35,359 nucleotides of DNA from Alkalibacterium sp. AK22 (GCF_000585255.1 NZ_JANL01000033.1:1-35359), one strand, 5' to 3'; counted from the stretch's first letter, positions 1 to 7,461 are shown. Made by a program: numbers and translations. The notes: a model not told the origin generated them from the sequence alone.

Positions 1-491
1 ACGAGGATGACGCAACCGATCCGTCAGAAGATGACGAAGAAGAAGACGTAACGGCCCCATCAGACGACGAAGAGAATGACGCACCGGATTCATCAGACGA
101 AGAAGAAAATCACCCGTCAGAAGTTAATCGTCCGCCGTTTGAAGTAACCAATCCCTCAGGGAATAATCAAGCAGGTAGTGGAGAAGAAGGGTCTTCAACA
201 AAACCGGAAATTTCTGAAGAAAAGACAAGAGTTGAGAATCAATCAGGGTCTGCTCATCATGCAGCAAGCAGTGAAACAAGAAATAGAGCAGGGGCGTCAA
301 CAGGTCCATCTAACAGAAGCCGACAGTTTTCTGCAAACACAGAAGCAGCTGCTCAAGCGCAACAGAGGAATACAGAAGTCTTGCCTAACACGGCAACAGG
401 TACATGGACGGTCGGACTGGCAGCACTCTTGAGTATGGCTGGAGGAGTAGGAATCAAATTAATGCGCGGCAAAAAGAAAGAAGGCAAATAA
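1..491 (+). CDS. C-terminal part of an LPXTG wall-anchored surface protein (5' partial)
   Basis: This reading frame is open from the left edge (first full codon at base 3) to TAA at 489-491, so about 162 residues of the C-terminus are seen and the start lies outside the window. The visible part is a low-complexity spacer rich in Asp, Glu, Ser and Pro (about the first 45 codons), then a Ser/Asn/Gln/Ala-rich linker. It ends in a sortase A sorting signal: LPNTA, a hydrophobic segment (GLAALLSMAGGVGI) and the basic tail MRGKKKEGK. This is the classic layout of a protein covalently fixed to peptidoglycan, with the acidic stretch acting as a wall-spanning stalk. The catalytic or binding domain is not visible, so no function can be given. 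The gene next to it encodes a secreted nuclease, so a shared role with extracellular DNA is possible but only a guess. Confidence 0.88.
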   Translation, partial: EDDATDPSEDDEEEDVTAPSDDEENDAPDSSDEEENHPSEVNRPPFEVTNPSGNNQAGSGEEGSSTKPEISEEKTRVENQSGSAHHAASSETRNRAGASTGPSNRSRQFSANTEAAAQAQQRNTEVLPNTATGTWTVGLAALLSMAGGVGIKLMRGKKKEGK

Positions 492-553
492 GGAGGCGGA
501 TAATCTGGCCCATCCACTTTATTTGCTGTAAGACAATAAAATAACAAACGCTG

Positions 554-603
554 AACATTCCTGATAGTCTCGTATTCACATGAGACGGTCAGGGATGTTT
601 TGT
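554..603 (+). terminator. Intrinsic terminator after the LPXTG gene
   Basis: ACATTCCTGA (555-564) pairs with TCAGGGATGT (589-598) with one wobble. An inner GTCTC/GAGAC pair extends the stem, and a short T run follows. It lies about 65 bases after the stop codon. Confidence 0.6.
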
Positions 604-929
604 ATTAGGTGAAGAATTAAAAAAGTAAGAGTTCAGAATAAAAAGAACGAATATAATGTGTTAAACGATTTTTTTTGTTCGTTTATTCAGCGTTTTTTTG
701 CATTGGGGCTAGATATATTTATATTATTTTGTCAATTTAATGTAAATATTCGAAAATTAAGATTCGCTCAGAAAAATAAAGTGGTATGATTGAGGGGTTG
801 ATTGAAGGGGTTAAATAAAAGGATTTGTCCCCAACAAAGTCAGCTTGCTTTGTAAAACATTTAACGGCAAGGGGGATCGGACAAGCGGTCGGTATCAGGT
901 ACAAACAATGGTTATCATAGGAGGAAAAG
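604..929 (+). other. AT-rich gap and leader of the nuclease gene
   Basis: No gene is supported in this 326-base stretch. The first half is very AT-rich with runs of T. The second half (about 797-929) would be a transcribed leader of roughly 130 bases if the promoter at 763-790 is used. It contains a small hairpin (ACAAAG 834-839 with CTTTGT 848-853) and ends in the ribosome site GGAGGAAAAG before the ATG at 930. I recognise no riboswitch class in it. Confidence 0.5.
763..790 (+). promoter_or_regulatory. Probable sigma-A promoter of the secreted nuclease gene
   Basis: An extended -10 box TGGTATGAT ends at 790. The -35 candidate TTCGCT (763-768) is poor, with a 16-base spacer, so the call rests mainly on the extended -10. 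Confidence 0.45.
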
Positions 930-3900
930 ATGAAAGCATATAAAAAGAAATGGGTCCCGTTACTGTTCACAGGAGTTCTGTTAAGCTCATCGATAGGAAT
1001 GGCACCTGCCGGGTATGCCGTACCTAGTCACGCAGCCGGACCGGCGCAGAGGAATGCAGCCAACCGGGTAATTGATTTGAACATATCCGAAGACACGCTT
1101 CAATTGAGCTTAGGGGAGTCTAAGCAACTGGAGGCTACCGCTACATATTCAAACCACTCCCAGAACAACCGAGTCAGCTGGGAAAGCATGGACGAGACTC
1201 TCGTGACAGTGAGTGAAGCAGGCGTGGTTCAGGCATCCGCAGACAAAACAGGCATGACAACGATCACCGCAACGGCTTCAAGAGGACAAAGTGAGCTTAC
1301 TGTCGATATCCCGGTATCGGTTCTTGGTGAAACGGGCAGCTCCATTGCCGATGCCAGAATGCAGATCGGCGAAACAGTCACGGTTCAGGGTGTAGTCAGC
1401 GTCGACCAGCAGGCCCTGCAGGCAGACCGCTTGAATGTCTATATTCAAGACGCCCAGGCTGGCATTCAGCTTTTCAGTTTTAGTCCAAAGCGCTTCCCTG
1501 ATTTGAAGGCAGGCGACCGGATAGAAGCAACGGGTGAAGTCGGGGTTCATTCTGGCGTGACCCAGCTGACGGTTTCTGACATCACCGTTCTGGCTGAGAA
1601 TCAGCCTCTTGAGCCTCGATTTGTCACAATCGAAGATCTGTCGGACGCGGATTTGGCTGAATCGCTTCAGGGACAGCTGGTGACGTTTGAAGGCTTTATT
1701 CAGACCGTACCAAGCTATTACTTTGGCGGAGCAAACGTCTCCCTGGTCGATGATGCGTTCAACACCCTACTGATGCGGACTTGGGAATCGACCGGTATCA
1801 TTTTGGAAGACATCGAACCTGGGCACTGGTTTGAGGTCACAGGCATTTTAAGTAAATACAACGACAGCATTCAGCTGTTGCCAAGACAGCAAGCGGACAT
1901 CACAAAGCTTGACGAGCAGAGAGCGGAACCGTCAACCAATGAGCGCGAGTTTATCGCAACAGTTGACCGTGTGGTCGACGGCGACACAATTCGTATCGTC
2001 GATCCGGTATTTGGGGCGACCAATATCCGCTTTCTGAATATCGATACAGCTGAAACGTATCATGCTGTCCGTAACGATCTGGATCAACATCAGATGGATC
2101 ACGGTATCCGCGCGGGTGAATACTTGAGAAATTATTTGAGTGACGGCGACCAGGTGATCCTGCGCCTGGGTGAGGAACCGCTGGATCCCTTCGGCAGACT
2201 GCTGGCGGAGGTTATTACGCTCGACGGGGTCAATACCAACCTTGAGCTGGTGCGTGCCGGCCAGGCCATAACGTACTTCATCTATCCTTTTGAAACGGCC
2301 ACCGTAGCTCAGTATATAGCAGCGGCAGAAGAAGCCAAAGCCAATCAGATCGGGATGTATGACCCGGCAGATCCTCTCTTGGAGGAGCCGCCTATGTTCC
2401 GTGCCAGAGAACGCGGGGACAGTGGCATGTCACGCTTCGTCGGGAATGCTTTGACGAAGGAATATGTGGAACCGAATCAGTATGCAGCCATTCCTTCTGC
2501 TCATCGGGTGTTTTTCAGAGAAAGTGAAGCCATTGCTTTGGGTTATACTAAGAAAACATTGTCTGATCAGGAGCTGGCGTTTGTAGATAAAAATGAAGTC
2601 AAACTCACTGTGCTGGCCAATCACAACATCACGCGTTTGACCGGAGACATGACGCTGCCGCTGAGTGCACGCTATGGTTCGGCTGTCGAGTGGAGCAGCA
2701 GTGATGAGAGCATTGTAAGCTCTGAGGGTGTGATCAACAAGACACTGGAGGAGAACACGGCCGTGACGCTGTCAGCTGAAATTAGTAATGGCGAAGCGGT
2801 GGAAGTGCTCAACCTGAATGTCACGGTACTGGAGCCGATCATCGATATTGTCGGCTGGACGTTTGAAAATCAGTCAGCGGATGTAGACAGCAACACGGTG
2901 GCCAACAACAGCCGGTCTATCCGAAGAGAAACAGCTGTCATACCGAGTTTCCCGCAGGGGACAGGGGGCAGCGGCACATTTGCTTATAACACCAACAGTT
3001 GGCAGGAGGGTGCCGGAAGCAAGTATTATCAGATTGATTTTGAGACAGTCGGCTTCAAGAATATCACCCTGTCATCCAGACAGCTGGGATCTAATACAGG
3101 TCCCCGGGACTTCAAGCTGCAGTACAGTTTAAACGGATCAGACTGGGTGGACTTTGGTGAGGGCATCACGGTGGGAACCAACTGGAATGCAGGCTTTGTC
3201 GAGGCGGTACAGTTACCCGCTGAAGCTGAAAACCAGGAGACCGTTTTTGTCCGCTGGCTGAATACTTCAGATACCAGCATCAATGGCGGAATCGTTTCAT
3301 CCGGTGGAACCAGCCGGATCGACGATATTCGTGTGACCGGGAATCCAAGTCCGTTGTCTGACTCGGTGTCTGTTCAGCTGGATGCAGACAATCTGGCCGT
3401 GATTTATCAGGGGACAGATGCAGCAGAGTCGGTTACGGAAGACGTCTTACTAGCAGAGAGTGGCATTAACGGTTCAGCTGTAAGCTGGGCTTCCAGTGAG
3501 CCGGAAGTCATTTCTGCGGAAGGAGCTGTTAATCGTCTGGAAGATGAGGACGTGACCGTTACGCTGACGGCCACACTCTCCAAAGGGGAAGTCAGCCAGA
3601 CCAGAAGCTTCACCTTGCTGGTCAAAGGAGAGAGCACCGTGATGCCTGAGGATGCAGAGCCTCTAATTGGTTACTGGCATTTCAACGACAGCGGATTCGG
3701 CAGTGCACTGACAGGCGGCGGTATCCTTGAAGCAGACAGTGGAAAAGCAGTGCTGCGGACTGATTTTGCCAATATTTCGGAATTTCAGGGGACGGTGCTG
3801 AACGGTCTGGAAGAGCAGGCGGCCGGCAATTCCCTGTCGCTGCTGAGCAATCTGAATAACGGCAAGTTTGTGGAGCTGGAGTTTTCTGCCCGCCAGCTGG

Positions 3901-4172
3901 AAGACATTATGCTTTCCTTTGCCATTAGAGGCACCGGCACTGGTTTTGACCTGCACGAGTGGGCGTATTCCTTGAACGGAGAGGACTTTACTTCTTTTGG
4001 AGAGAATACTGCTCATACTACTGCCACCTGGCAGGTGAAGGAGCTGACTTTGCCGCCGGAGGTAGACAATCAGGAAAAGGTTTTTGTCCGCGTATACTTT
4101 AACGGAGCAACCGGAGCATCAGGCAATAACCGGATTGACAATCTGCAGATCAACGGAACAGTCAAAGACTAG
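930..4172 (+). CDS. Secreted YhcR-type thermonuclease with OB-fold, Ig-like and beta-sandwich repeats
   Basis: This is a 1080-residue exported nuclease that probably degrades extracellular DNA/RNA. Residues 1 to about 35 form a signal peptide (MKAYKKKW, hydrophobic core, AHA-type cleavage region). A BIG2-like Ig domain follows (about 48-130), then an OB-fold region of the type found in YhcR-like nucleases (about 135-325). The staphylococcal-nuclease domain (about 340-490) keeps the catalytic set: D352 in VDGDT, R367, D372, T373 and E375 in IRFLNIDTAE, and R423 in DPFGRLL. The segment after it (RFVGNALTKEYV ... HRVFF) is typical of Bacillus YhcR relatives. The C-terminal half has two copies of an Ig-like domain (WSSSDESIVSSEG and WASSEPEVISAEG), each followed by a beta-sandwich domain. 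No LPXTG, LysM or SLH anchor is seen, so the protein may be released. ATG 930 has a strong GGAGG site. Confidence 0.88.
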   Translation: MKAYKKKWVPLLFTGVLLSSSIGMAPAGYAVPSHAAGPAQRNAANRVIDLNISEDTLQLSLGESKQLEATATYSNHSQNNRVSWESMDETLVTVSEAGVVQASADKTGMTTITATASRGQSELTVDIPVSVLGETGSSIADARMQIGETVTVQGVVSVDQQALQADRLNVYIQDAQAGIQLFSFSPKRFPDLKAGDRIEATGEVGVHSGVTQLTVSDITVLAENQPLEPRFVTIEDLSDADLAESLQGQLVTFEGFIQTVPSYYFGGANVSLVDDAFNTLLMRTWESTGIILEDIEPGHWFEVTGILSKYNDSIQLLPRQQADITKLDEQRAEPSTNEREFIATVDRVVDGDTIRIVDPVFGATNIRFLNIDTAETYHAVRNDLDQHQMDHGIRAGEYLRNYLSDGDQVILRLGEEPLDPFGRLLAEVITLDGVNTNLELVRAGQAITYFIYPFETATVAQYIAAAEEAKANQIGMYDPADPLLEEPPMFRARERGDSGMSRFVGNALTKEYVEPNQYAAIPSAHRVFFRESEAIALGYTKKTLSDQELAFVDKNEVKLTVLANHNITRLTGDMTLPLSARYGSAVEWSSSDESIVSSEGVINKTLEENTAVTLSAEISNGEAVEVLNLNVTVLEPIIDIVGWTFENQSADVDSNTVANNSRSIRRETAVIPSFPQGTGGSGTFAYNTNSWQEGAGSKYYQIDFETVGFKNITLSSRQLGSNTGPRDFKLQYSLNGSDWVDFGEGITVGTNWNAGFVEAVQLPAEAENQETVFVRWLNTSDTSINGGIVSSGGTSRIDDIRVTGNPSPLSDSVSVQLDADNLAVIYQGTDAAESVTEDVLLAESGINGSAVSWASSEPEVISAEGAVNRLEDEDVTVTLTATLSKGEVSQTRSFTLLVKGESTVMPEDAEPLIGYWHFNDSGFGSALTGGGILEADSGKAVLRTDFANISEFQGTVLNGLEEQAAGNSLSLLSNLNNGKFVELEFSARQLEDIMLSFAIRGTGTGFDLHEWAYSLNGEDFTSFGENTAHTTATWQVKELTLPPEVDNQEKVFVRVYFNGATGASGNNRIDNLQINGTVKD

Positions 4173-4182
4173 TTCTGGGCAT

Positions 4183-4213
4183 AAAAAGACAGGCTCAGTG
4201 AGCCTGTCTTTTT
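4183..4213. terminator. Bidirectional terminator between convergent genes
   Basis: A perfect 13-base-pair stem, AAAAAGACAGGCT (4183-4195) with AGCCTGTCTTTTT (4201-4213), closes a five-base loop. A's before and T's after let it work on both strands, for the nuclease gene and for the VanY-type gene ending at 4235. Confidence 0.92.
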
Positions 4214-4234
4214 TATGAGCGGACGGCTGAGCGT

Positions 4235-5320
4235 TTACTTGATGCCTAGGTATTCTTCCAGCGTCAGATGGCTGCGGTAGACCTTGCCTGCCAGGTCTGG
4301 ACCCAGATAGCGCAGGTGCCAGGGCTCATACATGTAGCCGGTGATATGCTCCTTGCCTTTGGGGTAGCGGACGATAAAGCCATAAGTGTGCGCATGCCGG
4401 GCCATCCAGCGGGTCGCATGAGATTCGGCAAACGGATTTTTGGCGCCGGTCTGGGACACATCAAAAGCCAGTCCGGTCTGGTGCTCGGAGTGACCCGGCC
4501 GTGCACTGTAGCGGTCGGCCGCTTTCTGACCGTCTTTTTTCACATAGTTATTGTAAAGGGTCCGCTGACGTTCAAAAGAACGGTAAGTGCTGAAAGCAGT
4601 CAGCCGGATCCCGTCTTTTGCTGCGGCCTGGGCCATCCGGTTGAAGGCGGCACGGGCTTCTTTATTTTCGCCAGGAGCAAAATGAGCCGGCAGACCGTAG
4701 TGCTTATTGACGAGCAGCACGCCGTTGACGTAGGTCGGCTTGATTTCAGCTTTAGGTGCTGCCGCTTTGGATGCAGGGGCGGCTTTTAAATAAGCCGAAC
4801 TGACAAAGCCGGTCGTTCCCTTGTAGCGCACCTGGAACCAGGAGCCGGACCGGCTGATAAAGTCCACTTTCTGGCCTCTGGGAATAGTCAGCAGGATCTT
4901 ATGCCGGGTGGAGGCACCGGACCGGAGGTTCAGATTGGCGGTCGTCTCGTAGCTGGTCTGGCTCTTTGGTGCCGCAGCCGGTTTGGCTGTAGTTTGCTTG
5001 GCTGGAGCCACTGCCGGCACTTTTCTCAGGTAGCTGGAGGAAACAAAACCGGTCCTGCCATTGTATCTGACCCGGTACCAGCTGCCGGATTTGGACAGGT
5101 ACTCCACTTTCTGGCCTCTGGGAATGGTCAGCAGGATCTTATGCCGGGTGGAGGCACCGGATCGGAGATTCAGATTGGCTGTCGTCTGGTATTCTAGCGT
5201 TGAAGCAGAGACAAACTGGTCAAAAGGGTCAGTTTCATTCAGGGTCATGTTGGCTAGTAACAGGCCGGATAAAAAGATGGTCAGCAGCAAAAAGGAACGT
5301 TTAAGCTGGGCTGTATTCAT
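4235..5320 (-). CDS. Secreted D-alanyl-D-alanine carboxypeptidase (VanY family) with two SH3b domains
   Basis: This 361-residue exported enzyme trims D-Ala from peptidoglycan stem peptides. The N-terminus carries a signal peptide or signal anchor (residues 8-25 hydrophobic). Two bacterial SH3 domains follow (about 42-102 and 118-185), each starting TTANLNLRSGAS and ending GFVSS-YL; they should bind the cell wall. The C-terminal VanY/M15B domain (about 205-361) shows the zinc-site motif SEHQTGLAFD and the second motif EPWHLRY, so the metal ligands H, D and H are all present. Arg of STYRSFERQ fits substrate binding. The ribosome site AAAGGAGA is just upstream of ATG (5320) on the minus strand. 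The two SH3b units are unusually alike at DNA level, suggesting recent duplication or conversion. The gene is convergent with the nuclease gene and appears monocistronic. Confidence 0.9.
   Translation of the reverse strand: MNTAQLKRSFLLLTIFLSGLLLANMTLNETDPFDQFVSASTLEYQTTANLNLRSGASTRHKILLTIPRGQKVEYLSKSGSWYRVRYNGRTGFVSSSYLRKVPAVAPAKQTTAKPAAAPKSQTSYETTANLNLRSGASTRHKILLTIPRGQKVDFISRSGSWFQVRYKGTTGFVSSAYLKAAPASKAAAPKAEIKPTYVNGVLLVNKHYGLPAHFAPGENKEARAAFNRMAQAAAKDGIRLTAFSTYRSFERQRTLYNNYVKKDGQKAADRYSARPGHSEHQTGLAFDVSQTGAKNPFAESHATRWMARHAHTYGFIVRYPKGKEHITGYMYEPWHLRYLGPDLAGKVYRSHLTLEEYLGIK
4863..4947 (-). repeat. SH3b-coding repeat, copy next to the VanY domain
   Basis: An 85-base segment that matches 5103-5187 at 81 of 85 positions (differences at 4886, 4922, 4928 and 4940). 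It encodes the LNLRSGAS...IPRGQKV part of the second SH3b domain. Confidence 0.9.
5103..5187 (-). repeat. SH3b-coding repeat, N-terminal copy
   Basis: Partner of the repeat at 4863-4947, offset by exactly 240 bases (80 codons), encoding the same part of the first SH3b domain. The flanks diverge quickly. Confidence 0.9.
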
Positions 5321-5610
5321 GGTAGAAGGGTCTCCTTTTATATATATAATAAAATATTATGCTCTTTTTAAATAGAAGATAAAAAGCAATATAGATGATT
5401 TGCTTGAAACGAAAAGCAAAAGGACAAGTAAGGACAGTTAGTAGGTTGAAGCTGATATGATAGGAATAAGGAAGAGAAAAAGGAAGTGATTACAGGCGTA
5501 CAGGTAGCATCGCCTTAGGTAGGACAGAAGATAATTCAGTCTCAATGAAAAAGGAAGGCGACTTTATATGTATAGGTTGATTATATTATTAAAGTTATTA
5601 ATCGTCAATC

Positions 5611-5626
5611 TGTTTCATGTGAAACA
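5611..5626. promoter_or_regulatory. parS-like (ParB/Spo0J) site with one mismatch
   Basis: TGTTTCATGTGAAACA differs from the Firmicutes parS consensus TGTTNCACGTGAAACA at a single central base (C to T). It lies in a non-coding stretch. Whether ParB binds it cannot be told from sequence. Confidence 0.5.
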
Positions 5627-5685
5627 ATTTGTTTATCCTTAGAGCAGCTAGTCGGAGGATAAATGCGAGCAGGGCAGGAGTTGAG

Positions 5686-5715
5686 TTGACCAGCGAGAAG
5701 TTGCTCAGGCATAAT
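5686..5715 (+). promoter_or_regulatory. Probable promoter of the MGMT-family gene
   Basis: TTGACC (5686-5691), an 18-base spacer and CATAAT (5710-5715) each match five of six consensus bases. Transcription would begin around 5722, about 40 bases before the start codon. Confidence 0.55.
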
Positions 5716-5750
5716 AGAGTCAGTAAATGAAACAGGTAATGAAATGTCTG

Positions 5751-5757
5751 AAGGAGG
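5751..5757 (+). promoter_or_regulatory. Ribosome binding site that decides the MGMT start
   Basis: AAGGAGG ends seven bases before GTG 5765. The in-frame ATG at 5744 lies upstream of this site and would make the site coding, so GTG 5765 is preferred. Confidence 0.65.
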
Positions 5758-5764
5758 AGTGCGT

Positions 5765-6061
5765 GTGGATGAACAAAAGGTCTATGAAATCCTTTCTGTT
5801 GTGGAGGAAATCCCTTCAGGAAAGGTGGCCACATACGGTCAAATCGCCCGGCTGACTGGCCAGCCGAATCAGGCTCGGTTGGTAGGCAGGATCCTTAGCC
5901 GGGCAGATCATTACGGGGACTATCCCTGTCACCGGGTAGTAAACCATGCCGGAAGACTGGTTCCAGGCTGGAGTAGTCAAAAGAGCCTGCTTGAAGCTGA
6001 AGGGGTGCCGATGAAAAGTGACACCCATGTAGCTATCAACAGCTGCAAGTGGGAGAGTTGA
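5765..6061 (+). CDS. Short MGMT-family (Ogt-like DNA-binding domain) protein with PCHR active-site motif
   Basis: About 98 residues, against roughly 160-200 for full methylguanine-DNA methyltransferases, so only the C-terminal DNA-binding domain is present. The helix-turn-helix region is visible (IPSGKVATYGQIARLTG, with the conserved Tyr used for base flipping). So is the acceptor motif PCHRVV with Cys at about residue 55, followed by GRLVPGW. In this size class many relatives are alkyltransferase-like (ATL) proteins that have Trp or Ala in place of Cys and flag lesions for excision repair. Here the Cys is kept, so direct alkyl transfer is possible, though the missing N-terminal domain makes this uncertain. 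GTG start chosen from the ribosome site; an upstream ATG at 5744 would add seven residues. It appears to be a single-gene unit. Confidence 0.82.
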   Translation: MDEQKVYEILSVVEEIPSGKVATYGQIARLTGQPNQARLVGRILSRADHYGDYPCHRVVNHAGRLVPGWSSQKSLLEAEGVPMKSDTHVAINSCKWES

Positions 6062-6082
6062 GAAGGGAACCAACGTGAGCCG

Positions 6083-6099
6083 GCTTCTAATTTAGAAGC
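6083..6099 (+). terminator. Possible weak terminator of the MGMT-family gene
   Basis: GCTTCTAA (6083-6090) and TTAGAAGC (6092-6099) form a perfect inverted repeat. The loop would need to open some pairs and the following tract (TCCTTTGT) is only partly T-rich. Confidence 0.3.
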
Positions 6100-6121
6100 T
6101 CCTTTGTAAAAATAATAGAAA

Positions 6122-6147
6122 AAGGCCGGACAATTCTGTCCGGCCTT
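6122..6147 (-). terminator. Terminator of fabV
   Basis: AAGGCCGGACA (6122-6132) and TGTCCGGCCTT (6137-6147) form an 11-base-pair stem with a four-base loop. On the minus strand it is followed by a U-rich tract, and it lies 37 bases past the fabV stop. Confidence 0.8.
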
Positions 6148-6183
6148 ATGACCGCTCTGTAAGGAGGGGGGGGGTTTATATAT

Positions 6184-7380
6184 TTAAGGCTGCATAGCTT
6201 TCAGGTCGTCGATAGTGACATCCTGTTCTTTGTAATGATCGACCATAAAGCCGCTCAAGTTTGAAAATTCTTTATAAAAAAGATCATAGGCGGTGAAGTC
6301 GGTATTAAAGTTCTCCGCCGTCAGCTGCTCAATCAGGGCTTTTGTTTCAGCCTGTGTGTCTTCATCCAGCTCCCAGCTGTCGGGACGGAGTCGGCCGGCT
6401 TCATCGTATTCTGCCTGATCGCCATAGATCATGTCCCGGTAAATCCTATCCTGGTGCATGATCGGTGTTTCGTGTGTCCCTTTTTCTTCCATGACTTTAT
6501 AGAGTCCGATACAGTAGACGATAAAGAAAGGAATGACCGAGCTGGCCTTGGTCGTTACGGCTGTTGCCACTACGATCAGTGCCTTGCCGTTCAAGTCACC
6601 CAGCAAGGCATTGATTTTGTCGGCCTTTTCATCACAGTCAGCTTTAGCCTGTCCAAGGGTTCCACCACCGTAATAAGGGCGGTTCAGTTCGGTTCCAAGA
6701 TAGGAGTAGTTGGTGGTCAGCACACCCTCTGAAAGGACGTCCGCTTCTTTCAGGGCTTTCATCCATAGCTCCCAGTCTTCTCCACCCATGACTTTGACAG
6801 TGTCGGCAATTTCCTGCTCAGTTGCTGGCTCAAGGGTCTCCGTATAAAATTCTTCTTTCTGCATATTGATGTTCGGTCCGACGACGGGTTCTTTGATGGC
6901 CTTGATGGAAGACGTATAGGTTTCACCGGTTTCCGGATCGGTCCGGCGCCCGCTGGCCAAGCTGTAAACAACCAGGTCTACTTTGCCGCCGAATTCTTCC
7001 TTGATATAAGTAATGACTTCTTGCTTGGCTTTATGACTGAAGGCATCCGTGACAAAGTTCTTGGCAGTCAGGCCCTCTTTTTCAGCCGCTTCCTTGAAGG
7101 CGATATTATTGTACCAGCCCGCAGTACCCAGGTTGCGCTCACTTTTTGGTCCTTTTTCAAAAGAAACGCCGATTGTATCTGCGCCGCCTCCAAAAGCTAG
7201 ACTGATCCGCGTCGCCAAGCCGTAGCTGGACGAAGCCCCGATGATCAGGACTTTCTTGGGCGCCTCGTAGCTTCCCTTGCTTTTTACATACTCAATCTGG
7301 TTCAGCACTTCTTGCCTGCATCCCAGCGGATTGACTCCCAAAGCCACATTACCGCGTATATTTTGTTTGAATTTTACCAT
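6184..7380 (-). CDS. fabV: Enoyl-ACP reductase FabV (trans-2-enoyl-CoA/ACP reductase family)
   Basis: A 398-residue, full-length FabV/Ter-type reductase. It reduces the trans-2 double bond of an enoyl thioester with NAD(P)H, the last step of a fatty-acid elongation round; some relatives act on crotonyl-CoA instead. The Rossmann region shows GASSSYGLATR (about 48-58). The catalytic pair is Y237 and K246 in the FabV-specific Y-x8-K spacing (YGGGTLGQAK), longer than the Y-x6-K of FabI. The conserved N-terminal segment (IRGNVALGVNPLGCRQEV) is also present. A FabT-box-like site upstream argues that it serves fatty-acid synthesis rather than fermentation, but Ter activity cannot be excluded. It stands alone on the minus strand with its own terminator. 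FabV enzymes are known to be poorly inhibited by triclosan. Confidence 0.93.
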   Translation of the reverse strand: MVKFKQNIRGNVALGVNPLGCRQEVLNQIEYVKSKGSYEAPKKVLIIGASSSYGLATRISLAFGGGADTIGVSFEKGPKSERNLGTAGWYNNIAFKEAAEKEGLTAKNFVTDAFSHKAKQEVITYIKEEFGGKVDLVVYSLASGRRTDPETGETYTSSIKAIKEPVVGPNINMQKEEFYTETLEPATEQEIADTVKVMGGEDWELWMKALKEADVLSEGVLTTNYSYLGTELNRPYYGGGTLGQAKADCDEKADKINALLGDLNGKALIVVATAVTTKASSVIPFFIVYCIGLYKVMEEKGTHETPIMHQDRIYRDMIYGDQAEYDEAGRLRPDSWELDEDTQAETKALIEQLTAENFNTDFTAYDLFYKEFSNLSGFMVDHYKEQDVTIDDLKAMQP

Positions 7381-7412
7381 ATATACTTCCCCCTCAACTT
7401 AGTTACAGGACT

Positions 7413-7418
7413 ATCATA
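7413..7418 (-). promoter_or_regulatory. Probable extended -10 box of fabV
   Basis: On the minus strand the sequence reads TGCTATGAT, an extended -10 element, about 30 bases before the fabV start. No good -35 hexamer is seen. Confidence 0.45.
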
Positions 7419-7444
7419 GCAGAAAATGAGAAACATAGAAATAT

Positions 7445-7461
7445 ATTTTGAGTATCAAACT
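7445..7461 (-). promoter_or_regulatory. FabT-box-like operator upstream of fabV
   Basis: The minus strand reads AGTTTGATACTCAAAAT, matching 14 of 17 positions of the FabT consensus ANTTTGATTATCAAATT, with the core TTTGA-N3-TCAAA intact. It lies just upstream of the -35 region of the fabV promoter. FabT is the MarR-family fatty-acid synthesis regulator of Lactobacillales. Confidence 0.6.

Larger units (their letters stand above)
5321..5764. other. Gap between divergent genes
   Basis: I find no convincing gene here. Bases 5321-5400 are AT-rich and hold the ribosome site and presumably the promoter of the minus-strand carboxypeptidase gene. The middle (5400-5600) shows no clear structure. A ParB-like palindrome lies at 5611-5626 and a promoter for the MGMT-family gene at 5686-5715. 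Confidence 0.5.

Noticed and set aside
863-929. The structured leader before the nuclease gene as a possible riboswitch.
   Set aside because: No conserved riboswitch core or competing terminator/anti-terminator pair could be found.
4268-4789. A 173-codon plus-strand frame opposite the VanY-type gene.
   Set aside because: It is the reverse of a clearly coding SH3b/VanY gene; no ribosome site and no protein features of its own.
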